Assembly (NCBI GenBank): GCA_964554385.1
Contig: CAZKOM010000009.1
Location: 1 to 45,588, forward strand
DNA length: 45,588 nucleotides
Origin: JAGKXC01 sp964554385
GTDB taxonomy: Bacteria > Bacteroidota > Bacteroidia > NS11-12g > UBA955
Direction of reading: 5' to 3'
The position numbers and the translations under genes were made by a program. The notes below the pieces were generated by a model. It worked only from the letters and a program-made list of their open reading frames with translations, was not told where the DNA came from and ran no database searches. Shown one piece after another: positions 8,901-17,236 of the stretch. Within the stretch, counting starts at the first letter, position 1. The number at the start of each line of letters is the position of its first letter.

Positions 8901-11900
8901 ATTGATTACATCGAAATATGGATGTATGACCCCTTCTATTACAACAAAAATTTAAATGGTGAATTGCTTCTGCATTTAGGTAGCGTAAGCGAAGATATTC
9001 TACCCGATCGTAGAAAATCCTTTGAAAACGGATTGCCAGACCCCAACGCCGCTGCCCAAAGTTCTGATACAACGGCTTTCGCCATAGTACCTGAATCCCC
9101 CCAGATCAACTATGCTTTCGATAACCAAAGCACTGCTATTAGTAACCAAGATTTGGGATTGGATGGAATGAACGATATTCAAGAGCGTGGCCATTTTGAT
9201 AGCGTTTATTTAAAGCAATTAGCATTGAATTTTGGAACTAACTCCAAGGTTTATCAATCTGCATTTGCGGACCCCGCTAATGACAACTTTGTTCACTACT
9301 TAGAGGATAGCTATACTACTGCGGACGCGGATATTATCGGCAGATATAAAAAGTTTATGGGATTGCAAGGAAATTCCAGCACCGATAAACTAACAGGCAG
9401 GTATTCAGACATGCCGAAATCAAGTACGATTGTTCCTAGTGATGAGGACGTAAACCGTGATTTCACCTTGAACCAAAACGAAGATTATTACCAGTATAAA
9501 ATTAAAATCAATGCGAACGAAATGCAAATCGGCAGAAATTATGTAGCCGATATTGTTCGCAACAATGTAACCCTAAGAAATGGTAAGGATGCTGAAATCG
9601 TATGGTACCAATTAAAAATTCCAATTCGTGAATTTGAAAAAGCGGTAGGTAACATTTCTGATTTCAAGAGCATCCGTTTCATGCGAATGATCATGCGCGG
9701 ATTTAATGATTCTGCCATTTTAAGAATGGGATATATCAATATGGTTCGCGCCGATTGGAGACGATACACAAACTCCTTAAAAACACCGGGAATTGTTGTA
9801 CCCATTGACCCCAACGATGGAACTAAGTTTGTGGTGAGCACCGTAAACGTAGAAGAAAACAGCAAACGAGCACCCATTGCGTATAAAGTTCCTCCAGGTG
9901 TTGAACGTGTTCAAAATATGGCCTCTCTAGGAATGGTACAAGAAAACGAGCAATCGTTGTCCGTTCAAGTTTGCGATTTAAAGGGGGGTGATGCGAGAGC
10001 AGCATTTAAAACCAGCAATTACGACGTGAGAAACTATAAGCGTTTACAATTGTTTGTGCACGCCGAAGAATCCAACGGTACGCAAGTTGAAGATGGTGAA
10101 GTATCTGCATTTATTCGTTTTGGAACTGACCTTTCTTCTAACTATTACGAATACGAAATCCCATTAACCATGACCCGTGGACGGGTTACGCAAAACATGG
10201 CGAATGCCGATAAGATGGTATGGCCTGATGCGAACTTCATTGATATCGCCATGCAGGAATTTTACGATCTCAAAATTCTACGTCAAAACAGTGGGTGGCC
10301 AATGACAGCTCCGTTCATACGACCCTCCAGTACTAAAGGTAAAATTTCCGTAATCGGCTTACCGGACATGAGTAACTTGAAGGTGATGATGATTGGGGTT
10401 AAAAACAACTCCCAAACCCCTAAGTGTTTTGAAGTTTGGTTTAATGAATTACGGGTAAAGGACATTAACAACAGTGGTGGCTGGGCGGCCCTAGCCAACG
10501 TACAAACACAATTGGCCGATTTAGGTATGTTAAACTTAGCCGGAACTGTTAGAACTATCGGTTTTGGTGATGTAGATAAGAAACTCAATGATCGCAGTTT
10601 GAGCACTAACTTAAATTACGATATATCGTCCAACTTAGAATTGGGTAAGTTCTTCCCTAAAAACGCTGGAATTTCCATACCCATGTATATCGGTTATTCC
10701 GAAAACTATGTTAGGCCAAAATACTTCCCATTAAACCCCGATTTGGAATTAAAATACTTCCTAAATGGTATTGCCGATGCAAAACAGCGCGAAACCATTC
10801 GGAAAGCCGCAGAAGAGTACAACTCCTTGTACAGTTTTAATTTGGCCAATGTTAAATTCGGAGCAGGTAGCACGGGAGTAAAGTTAAGACCTTGGAGCGG
10901 GAAAAATTTTGTAGCCGGTTACAGCTACCAAAACAATTATCGCCGAAATCAACAGATTGAAGAGTATTTCTTAAAAACAACGCAAGCCACCTTGGGATAT
11001 TCCTATGCTATCCCCACCAAATACATCAAGCCGTTTAAGAAAATTAAATCAAGTAAATTAGCACTGATTCGAGATTTCAATTTCAACCTAATTCCAAGCT
11101 CGTTTAATACCCAATTGCAACTTAACCGTTTGTACGGCGAGCAACAATCCAGAAACAACAACAGTTTCAAACAGATCAATCCCCGTCTATTCGACAAGAA
11201 TTTTACCATCGTACGAAATTATAACCTGGTATTACCGTTAACGTCATCTATTACCATTAATTACAACGCCAAAGTAAATGCGCGTATCCAAGAACCCTAC
11301 GGTAAAATAGATTCTGAAGCAAAACGCGATTCAATTTTAAATGAATTTAAAGGCTTCGGTAGAACCAGCAGATTTACACAAAATGCATCGGGTTCCTATA
11401 CCCTACCCTTTTCAAAAATCAAATGGTTGCGCTGGATAAACACCTCCGTTACCTACAGTACCGCCTACGAATGGAACCAAGCTCCTCCCGCTTTTGAATC
11501 ATTGGGAAATCGTATTCAAAACAGCCAAGATATCAATATTACGAGTCAACTAAATTTCACCCAGCTATACAGTCAAATTCCTTGGCTCCGAGATTTAGAA
11601 AAGCCTAAAAAGGCACCTACTCCTCCGAAAAAAGGCGCTGATGAAGAAACTGGTTTTAATAGTGCATTGGAAAAAGGTAAACCCGTACAAAAAGCAAATC
11701 CAACCAAAGTTTTTGTTGGGAATTTTGTAAGCATGTTAAAAAATGCATCGCTAAACTACCAGAAAAAAGCGGGCATGGAATTACCTGGCTTTGCGCATAG
11801 ACCCGATTATTTCGGCAATAATTTTACCCATTTACAACCGGGATTACCCTTTGTTTTTGGTGTGCAAAATGCTAATTTACGCTATGATCTTGCCAAACAG

Positions 11901-13067
11901 GGAGCTTTAAAATCCGACAGCAGGCAATCCAATTTTTACACTCAAAACTTTACTGAAAACTACTCTGGAAACATTACGGTAGAACCTATAAAAAACTTCC
12001 GAATTCGATTGGATTTAAATCGCAGCGTAACCGAAGGAACACGAAGTATCTTCAAATTTGATGGCAGCGATTGGGTAGACCAAGGTCTCACTCAAACAGG
12101 AACATTCTCAATGTCTGGATGGTTTTTCAGCACCCATTTTGCAAAAGATTCAAATTTAAACAACGAACATCCCAATCCAATATTCAATCAATTTTTAGGG
12201 AATCGCTATGCGGTGGCAGAAGAGTTATCTTTAAATGATCCGCGAGTAGGAGCAAATGCCATAGATCCAATCACCAAATACCCTGCTGGTTATTCAAAAA
12301 ACCATCAAGACGTATTAATTGGTAGTTTCTATACAACCTACGCCGGTCTCGATCCAAGAACTACAAAAATTAGCGCCTTCCCCGCCATTCCATTGCCAAA
12401 CTGGAATATCAATTACAATGGTCTTACAAAAATCAAAGCCATTGGAGATATTTTCAGCAATATCAATATCAAACATGCTTACAACGGAAGATATTCAATC
12501 CGAGATTATACGCAGAATTTAAGATATACTCCCGATGAGCTATTGCAAGTAGGTAAAGATTTCACCCCAAGACACCAGATTGCTGAAGTTACCATTACCG
12601 AAGGATTTTATCCTTTAATTGGTTTGAATGTAACTACTAAAAATAACTGGACTATGGGATTTGAATATAAACGTTCTCGAGTTTTGAAATTATTTGCGGC
12701 CAATTTCAACATGACCGAAATAAGAAATAACGAATTCCAACTAACGGGTGGTTATCGCGTTACAGGGCTAACACTGCCCTTCAAACGCAACGGAAGATTT
12801 GTTTATCTCCCTAATGATTTCCGATTTGACTTAACCGTAGGGGTGGTAGATAACGTTACTGCAATTCGTAAAATCGACCTAAATGTTAACCGGTACTCTG
12901 CCGGTATGAGACAAATCCGAATAGCGCCTTCGATGACCTATCAGGTTAACACCAAAATCAATTTGGCAATGAAATACAATCGCAGCGTGATGATCCCAAA
13001 AACGGGCGTCGGTTTCTACACAGCCCTATCCGATTTTGGACTCGAACTACGATATACGTTTAATTAA
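5976..13067 (+). CDS. sprA: T9SS outer-membrane translocon and gliding protein SprA (Sov)
   Basis: Giant outer-membrane beta-barrel that forms the protein-conducting channel of the type IX secretion system; Porphyromonas calls it Sov. At 2363 aa it is close to the 2400-aa family size. The N-terminus is a signal peptide (hydrophobic 18-35, likely cleavage after IHA at 37). The rest is rich in alternating polar/aromatic beta-strand sequence with many Asn, Tyr and Gln, as expected for a very large barrel, and it ends in an aromatic strand ...LELRYTFN. No frameshift or internal stop is seen over 7 kb. It follows ruvA and is followed 11 bases later by porZ, so both are likely in one transcript. 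Confidence 0.95.
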   Translation: MLKLDGQTAVQKAFARSFLTICLLFAAFIGIGTAIHAQTTTENPLKFKVAQDPANSSKIDIPNPIKTEWKYNPKENRYEGFRQIGSLSYPTGEILTVNEYFKKIAQTADQQYFREKSKSNTTVSSTGGITDLIKGELNNPAISKIFGEGGVDFQLSGSAMIKLGGNFNERRDPSISKRQQKYFVPVFDQQLQISANGNVGEFVKLGINYDTEAAFDIDNQTNLGWKGKPDGILKDVQVGNVSLNLPTQLIKPANSLFGFSNTMQFGKTTVKTVFSQNKGQSTETVLKGGAQMNEFKITADNYDQNKHFFLAQFFRENYNKSLENLPIISSGVIINRVEVWVTNRNANLETPRDIMAFQDLGESKPYRTTLGSSTDPAADNNGNVLYSKIASDDQARTLGSAIDRIYQIQPDFEQTVDFDILNNARQLTTQEYSVNNQLGYISLNQPLNNDEILAVAFEYTYNGKTYQVGEFSRDVAPGNQKLMFLKMLKGNTIRTRLPMWRLMMKNIYALNTYSLSLEDFKFNVIYADDSTGGDYDYIPVGNKPLPKLAGGIPLIRVLGMDKLNRQQEAKPDGIFDAIEGTTINLQHARIIFPLVEPFGDDLRDKFDGSNDLADFYCYDALYDSTKWLAQQDVKHNKFFLKGSYKGANGAELFLGTTNLQRGSVRVTANGRPLTEGTDYQVDYALGRVKILNQGLLQGGAEIRASADGQSFFNIQQKTLLGGRIEHKFNKKLMIGGTALHMYERPITTKTNFNEEPLLNTIFGADISYSSKSRFITKLVDKLPFLETKEISSITAYAEVAKIVPHNHRSQGNNRGVSNLEDFENAELPNDFKTVNNWVVASIPQKQPEFFEDTKSTNKLEWLNHHASLSFYSIDQLFYRSNDMPDNIKTKVDAILSNPYMRQVDQREVFPQRNFPPGSPTILPTLDLVFRPKERGMYNFNSKPTEINANGELIDPSKSWAGIMRRVDQNDFEGTNIDYIEIWMYDPFYYNKNLNGELLLHLGSVSEDILPDRRKSFENGLPDPNAAAQSSDTTAFAIVPESPQINYAFDNQSTAISNQDLGLDGMNDIQERGHFDSVYLKQLALNFGTNSKVYQSAFADPANDNFVHYLEDSYTTADADIIGRYKKFMGLQGNSSTDKLTGRYSDMPKSSTIVPSDEDVNRDFTLNQNEDYYQYKIKINANEMQIGRNYVADIVRNNVTLRNGKDAEIVWYQLKIPIREFEKAVGNISDFKSIRFMRMIMRGFNDSAILRMGYINMVRADWRRYTNSLKTPGIVVPIDPNDGTKFVVSTVNVEENSKRAPIAYKVPPGVERVQNMASLGMVQENEQSLSVQVCDLKGGDARAAFKTSNYDVRNYKRLQLFVHAEESNGTQVEDGEVSAFIRFGTDLSSNYYEYEIPLTMTRGRVTQNMANADKMVWPDANFIDIAMQEFYDLKILRQNSGWPMTAPFIRPSSTKGKISVIGLPDMSNLKVMMIGVKNNSQTPKCFEVWFNELRVKDINNSGGWAALANVQTQLADLGMLNLAGTVRTIGFGDVDKKLNDRSLSTNLNYDISSNLELGKFFPKNAGISIPMYIGYSENYVRPKYFPLNPDLELKYFLNGIADAKQRETIRKAAEEYNSLYSFNLANVKFGAGSTGVKLRPWSGKNFVAGYSYQNNYRRNQQIEEYFLKTTQATLGYSYAIPTKYIKPFKKIKSSKLALIRDFNFNLIPSSFNTQLQLNRLYGEQQSRNNNSFKQINPRLFDKNFTIVRNYNLVLPLTSSITINYNAKVNARIQEPYGKIDSEAKRDSILNEFKGFGRTSRFTQNASGSYTLPFSKIKWLRWINTSVTYSTAYEWNQAPPAFESLGNRIQNSQDINITSQLNFTQLYSQIPWLRDLEKPKKAPTPPKKGADEETGFNSALEKGKPVQKANPTKVFVGNFVSMLKNASLNYQKKAGMELPGFAHRPDYFGNNFTHLQPGLPFVFGVQNANLRYDLAKQGALKSDSRQSNFYTQNFTENYSGNITVEPIKNFRIRLDLNRSVTEGTRSIFKFDGSDWVDQGLTQTGTFSMSGWFFSTHFAKDSNLNNEHPNPIFNQFLGNRYAVAEELSLNDPRVGANAIDPITKYPAGYSKNHQDVLIGSFYTTYAGLDPRTTKISAFPAIPLPNWNINYNGLTKIKAIGDIFSNINIKHAYNGRYSIRDYTQNLRYTPDELLQVGKDFTPRHQIAEVTITEGFYPLIGLNVTTKNNWTMGFEYKRSRVLKLFAANFNMTEIRNNEFQLTGGYRVTGLTLPFKRNGRFVYLPNDFRFDLTVGVVDNVTAIRKIDLNVNRYSAGMRQIRIAPSMTYQVNTKINLAMKYNRSVMIPKTGVGFYTALSDFGLELRYTFN

Positions 13068-13078
13068 GTAGTAACAGC

Positions 13079-15355
13079 ATGGTAGTACAACACAAGAGAA
13101 AGTATCGAAATCTATGGTTATGGATGGTAGTGATATTCTTCATTTTTGTTGCTCCGGCTGTACAAGCACAGTTATCCCCTACTGGCTCATGGAAATCCCA
13201 CCTCAGTTACCAAAAAATTTTCACCTGCGAGGCTAGCTCGAGCTATATCTCTGCTGCCGGACCACAAGGATTTTTTCGAGTGAAAGAATCTACAAACGAA
13301 GTAGAAATATTAAGCAAAGACGATGGATTCAACGGTCAGGAGATAACTTGTTTAACCTATAATGCTACCAAAGATTTACTATTTATTGGTTACCGTGACG
13401 GGAACATTGATATACTTTCCAATGATGCAGTTATTCACAATGTACCCGGGTATTTCAATAAACCATTACAAGGGGATAAATCCATATTTCATTGTCACTT
13501 TAACAATAATCAAGCTTTAGTCTCCACGTATTTCGGATTGCTTATAATAGATTTAGTGAATTTCGAAATTTCGGATTCCTACAATGCCATCGGCGAACAA
13601 GGGGTTTCTATACCCGTTTATAGCAGTTGTATTAGCAAGGATAGTTTGTATATCGGAACCCTCGCTGGGATACGGAGAGCGCCCTGGAGTAAATTGGTAA
13701 ATCTAAATGATTTCAACGAATGGAGATGGGCATATGAAAGCAATGGTAGACCTTGCAATGAATTGGCTAGTTTCCGTGACACACTTTATTTTCAGATGGA
13801 TTCCACTGCCTACCGGTACAGCCAGGGCAATTTATCACCTATAAATATAGAAAAACGGAGAATTGCAAGAATTTGGACCAATAGCCAAGGCCTACATATT
13901 GTTTATCCTGGTAAAATTATCAATATTGGGGGTACAGGTAATCAAAATATAAATCTTGTCTATTCAGTTACCCAGTTTAAAAACGGCATTTATTGGTTTG
14001 GCACCGGGATTCAAGACGGATTAATTAAAAAGGACCCCAACGGAGAAATATCCTATTTGCCTAGCGGACCCGCCACGAACTCAGCATTCCGTATGACCAA
14101 ACACGGTAACTATTTAGTTACAACAGCAGGGGGCGTTACAGCCACTTTCGGAAATGCGTTCAACCCTGGCGGTTTCTATATTCATCATCAAGGAGTTTGG
14201 AAAAATAACATTAACCATCCCCTAAATACTAATTTATACGATTTTACTTATACCGCCTATGCCAAACAACGGGACTGGCAAATTGCTGCTACTCATAGTT
14301 TTGGGGTACTAATATTTAAAAATAATGAAGTTATTGGTCGATGGGACGAAACCAATTCACCATTAAAAAAGCGTATTGACGGTTTCATTTGGGTATCAGG
14401 TATTTGTGAGGATGCAAAAGGCAACATTTGGATAGTAAGTTATGGTGCTGAAACACCCCTACTGTGTTATACAACTGCTGGAACGTGGAGAACATTTCAA
14501 ATTGGGCTATCAGGAGAAAACGAATTAAAAGGGTTGGAAATTGACCTTAACGGGAATAAATGGATGATTCGTCAACGCGGTGGAATACTAGTATTCAACG
14601 AAGGAAAAAACCTTGATGCCACCGTGGATGATCAATATATAGTTCTAACTGCACAAAGTGGACTTCGATCCAACGAAGTAAACACCATAGCGGCAGATAA
14701 ATTGGGTTATGTATGGATTGGAACCAATCAGGGTTTAAATATATTCACAGGAAGTGGTAAATTATTTAGCAATCCGAAATTAGACCCCTTTATAATTGAG
14801 CAAAATGGAAGTATTGGGTATTTAATGGGAGAAGAGAACATTACTGACATCCTATATGACGGCGGAAATCGTAAATGGATGTCAACTACCAACGGACTTT
14901 TCCTGGTTGAACCTTATGGTCAACGAGTAGTTAGACACTTTCAAACCACTAACTCTCCGTTAATTTCAAATCGAATTTCTTGCCTGGGACAGATTGATGA
15001 AACTGGAGAAATTTTCATGGGAACCGATATGGGTATTCAATCATACCGCAGCGATGCTAAATCTGACCAAGGTAGTTTCGACGATATCATCAAGATTTAT
15101 CCTAACCCCGTGCATCCAACCTATACAGGATTAATTACCATTGAAGGACTGACCAACAATGCAATAGTAAAAATCACCGATTCCCAAGGCAGATTGATTT
15201 ACGAAACCAAAGCAAACGGCGGAAAAGCCACCTGGGAAGGAAAACGATTAGACGGAAGTATACCCAACTCAGGCGTATTATTAGTTTTTGCGGTGAACGA
15301 AGATGGAACCGAATCGGCGATGGGTAAATTTGTATTTATACGACCTGAAAACTAA
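13079..15355 (+). CDS. porZ: PorZ-like T9SS component (two beta-propellers plus C-terminal domain)
   Basis: Surface protein of the T9SS attachment complex. Signal peptide with cleavage after VQA at 30, then a conserved start (TGSWKSHLSYQKIF) typical of PorZ. Residues about 35-660 carry repeated propeller blades of the two-component-regulator type, for example IWIVSYGAE, GYVWIGTNQGLNIF and RKWMSTTNGLFLV. From about 668 a C-terminal domain begins with IKIYPNPV, the usual opening of T9SS signals. Length (758) is near that of Porphyromonas PorZ (776). Placement 11 bases after sprA supports a T9SS role. In Porphyromonas it helps deliver anionic LPS for cargo anchoring; whether this organism has that LPS cannot be seen. 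Confidence 0.85.
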   Translation: MVVQHKRKYRNLWLWMVVIFFIFVAPAVQAQLSPTGSWKSHLSYQKIFTCEASSSYISAAGPQGFFRVKESTNEVEILSKDDGFNGQEITCLTYNATKDLLFIGYRDGNIDILSNDAVIHNVPGYFNKPLQGDKSIFHCHFNNNQALVSTYFGLLIIDLVNFEISDSYNAIGEQGVSIPVYSSCISKDSLYIGTLAGIRRAPWSKLVNLNDFNEWRWAYESNGRPCNELASFRDTLYFQMDSTAYRYSQGNLSPINIEKRRIARIWTNSQGLHIVYPGKIINIGGTGNQNINLVYSVTQFKNGIYWFGTGIQDGLIKKDPNGEISYLPSGPATNSAFRMTKHGNYLVTTAGGVTATFGNAFNPGGFYIHHQGVWKNNINHPLNTNLYDFTYTAYAKQRDWQIAATHSFGVLIFKNNEVIGRWDETNSPLKKRIDGFIWVSGICEDAKGNIWIVSYGAETPLLCYTTAGTWRTFQIGLSGENELKGLEIDLNGNKWMIRQRGGILVFNEGKNLDATVDDQYIVLTAQSGLRSNEVNTIAADKLGYVWIGTNQGLNIFTGSGKLFSNPKLDPFIIEQNGSIGYLMGEENITDILYDGGNRKWMSTTNGLFLVEPYGQRVVRHFQTTNSPLISNRISCLGQIDETGEIFMGTDMGIQSYRSDAKSDQGSFDDIIKIYPNPVHPTYTGLITIEGLTNNAIVKITDSQGRLIYETKANGGKATWEGKRLDGSIPNSGVLLVFAVNEDGTESAMGKFVFIRPEN

Positions 15356-15364
15356 GACAAGTAG

Positions 15365-16126
15365 CTACAATTCAAGAACTTGACCATCAAAAGCCAGGGC
15401 CATATTTGAAGGAAGCTGTTGATTAACCTCCTCGTGAAATCCTATTTGATGACTCATATGTGTAAAATACACTTGCTCGGCAGCCAATTCCTTACCCATG
15501 GCCACCGCTTCATCTAAGGTAAAATGAGAAATATGCGCTTCCTTTCTGAGTGCGTTTAATACTAAAACCTTTTTGTTTCGCAATAAATCCATTTGAGAAG
15601 CACTAATGAAATTTGCATCTGTAACATAAGCAAATTCATCAAATACAAAAGCATGTACTGGTAATTTGTAGTGCATTACCTCAACTGCGGTTATCCAACA
15701 ATCATCAACCAAGAATTGGCCATTTTCGATAACATTAAAATCGATTAGGGGAATCCCTGGATAGGGGTGCTCCGCAAAAATATAATCGTATTGCGATTTA
15801 AAAGCCGTTAATACACGATGGGAACAAAACACCTGAACTGCAGCATTTTGAAGATAATTAAACGGACGAATATCATCCAATCCGGCAGTATGATCTCGGT
15901 GTTCATGAGTAAACAACAGAGCATCTAATCGTTGCACTCCAGCGCGTATCAACTGATATCGAAAGTCTGGACCTGCATCAACAACAATGTTCTTGCCTTT
16001 CCATTGTACTAAAATGGAGGCTCTCAATCGTTTATCTTTGGCATCCTCGGATAAACAAACAGGTGACGAACAACCAATGGGAGGCACTCCTTGCGAAGTA
16101 CCAGTGCCCAAAAATGTTATCCGCAT
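15365..16126 (-). CDS. MBL-fold metallohydrolase, PhnP-like
   Basis: Predicted cytoplasmic zinc phosphodiesterase of the metallo-beta-lactamase fold, 253 aa. The N-terminus MRITFLGTGTSQGVPPIGC and the metal motif HEHRDH followed by TAGLDDIRPF are characteristic of the PhnP-related branch, whose best known member opens phosphoribosyl 1,2-cyclic phosphate. Two cysteines in the CSSPVC loop recall the structural zinc site of PhnP. No phosphonate genes are nearby, so the substrate is uncertain; RNase Z is less likely given the length and the GTSQG motif. It lies 38 bases after the isomerase gene on the same strand and converges with porZ, leaving a 9-base gap. Confidence 0.8.
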   Translation of the reverse strand: MRITFLGTGTSQGVPPIGCSSPVCLSEDAKDKRLRASILVQWKGKNIVVDAGPDFRYQLIRAGVQRLDALLFTHEHRDHTAGLDDIRPFNYLQNAAVQVFCSHRVLTAFKSQYDYIFAEHPYPGIPLIDFNVIENGQFLVDDCWITAVEVMHYKLPVHAFVFDEFAYVTDANFISASQMDLLRNKKVLVLNALRKEAHISHFTLDEAVAMGKELAAEQVYFTHMSHQIGFHEEVNQQLPSNMALAFDGQVLEL

Positions 16127-16164
16127 GACCCGAAATTGATATAATTATTAGTAAAACACGTAAA

Positions 16165-17151
16165 TTAATTCACGCTGTCTAAGTGCGCTTTCAAACGGGT
16201 AATAATACCTACTTGCATATTATCCGCTCCTTTGTCGTTGGATGCCCAAATACTCAACCAATCCGTTGCATGTATCACCTCAAAAACAGAAGCTAAAGAA
16301 GCATCAGCAACAGGATATTTATAAACTTTATTTCCCAAATTGGTTAGTACGCCTTCTAAAAACTCGAATCTCGCCGAAACACGCGTATTTGCACCAGAGT
16401 TTAAGAAAATAAAGTTCGTATCGTGCTTTTCATAATAACTTTCAATCATATTGTGATTGGATTCAGGCAAAACCGATACAAAACCTTCACCTTTGGCATT
16501 CTCCTGGATTTGTTGACAAAAACGAATGGCAACCGCCTCATATGCTAAATCACAAACTACCACAAATTTGTTACGAATGGTATCTTGAAAATAACCATGC
16601 ATATCTTTGGCTTTGGCAACGATTCCAGCGGGTGATTGGAACATAGATCGAATTTGCTCTAAAGAACCGCGCATATCCTCACCTATCAACTCGCCCAAAA
16701 TCATAACCAAGGTACTTAGTCCGAAACCTAGTGTCATACGAGGCTGGAATCCTCCTTGAATTGTGTAAAATGGCAACCCTTCGGCTTGTGCTAATTCTGT
16801 TAATTTCCCGCCAGCAGCAATACAAACTAAGGTACATCCTCGCTCTGTAGCCTCCTGATACATAGACAACGTTTCTTCGGTATTCCCACTATAACTGCAT
16901 AGTATCACCAACGTATCTTCCCCAGCGTAACCCGGTAAATGGTATTCGTTATACACCTCCACAGGAACCGGCATTTTTTGTAGAAATAACAAACGTGCTA
17001 GTCTGCCTCCGATTCCACTTCCCCCTAATCCACCAATTACAACATTGGAAAAATCATCTACTTTCAGATGGTGTGGCTTGTAATGTGTTAATACGTATTC
17101 AATTTGTTGATGGAAGTTTTCTAAGGACTGTTCGTGAGTAATCGCTGACAT
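16165..17151 (-). CDS. Bifunctional phosphoglucose/phosphomannose isomerase (SIS domain)
   Basis: Interconverts aldose and ketose hexose 6-phosphates; the bifunctional PGI/PMI family found in archaea and Bacteroidota. SIS-domain signatures are GGLGGSGIGGRLA (about 44-56) and CSYSGNTEET, and the active-site region ESNHNMIESYYEK contains the conserved Glu and His. Length 328 aa fits this short family and not classical PGI (about 550). It has its own promoter: a TAnnTTTG element ends only 4 bases before the ATG. The upstream terminator separates it from ppiD; the MBL gene downstream is probably co-transcribed. Confidence 0.88.
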   Translation of the reverse strand: MSAITHEQSLENFHQQIEYVLTHYKPHHLKVDDFSNVVIGGLGGSGIGGRLARLLFLQKMPVPVEVYNEYHLPGYAGEDTLVILCSYSGNTEETLSMYQEATERGCTLVCIAAGGKLTELAQAEGLPFYTIQGGFQPRMTLGFGLSTLVMILGELIGEDMRGSLEQIRSMFQSPAGIVAKAKDMHGYFQDTIRNKFVVVCDLAYEAVAIRFCQQIQENAKGEGFVSVLPESNHNMIESYYEKHDTNFIFLNSGANTRVSARFEFLEGVLTNLGNKVYKYPVADASLASVFEVIHATDWLSIWASNDKGADNMQVGIITRLKAHLDSVN

Positions 17152-17155
17152 AGCA

Positions 17156-17186
17156 CAAAAATAAAGGAAACTGCATAAAAATGAAA
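17156..17186 (-). promoter_or_regulatory. Promoter with -7 element 4 bases from the start codon
   Basis: On the minus strand TATTTTTG (17163-17156) matches TAnnTTTG; 19 bases upstream is TTTC (17186-17183), one mismatch from the -33 box TTTG. Transcription would start at or within a base or two of the ATG at 17151, giving a leaderless mRNA. Confidence 0.6.
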
Positions 17187-17216
17187 AAGGTCGGAGTGTA
17201 TTCGCCCGACCTTTTT
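17184..17216 (-). terminator. Rho-independent terminator after ppiD
   Basis: Stem GGTCGG/CCGACC (17189-17194 and 17206-17211) with an 11-base loop, flanked by five A and five T. It lies just past the ppiD stop at 17237 and before the isomerase gene. The symmetric A/T flanks allow function in both directions. Confidence 0.75.
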
Positions 17217-17236
17217 ATAATTAAGTTAAATTATTA

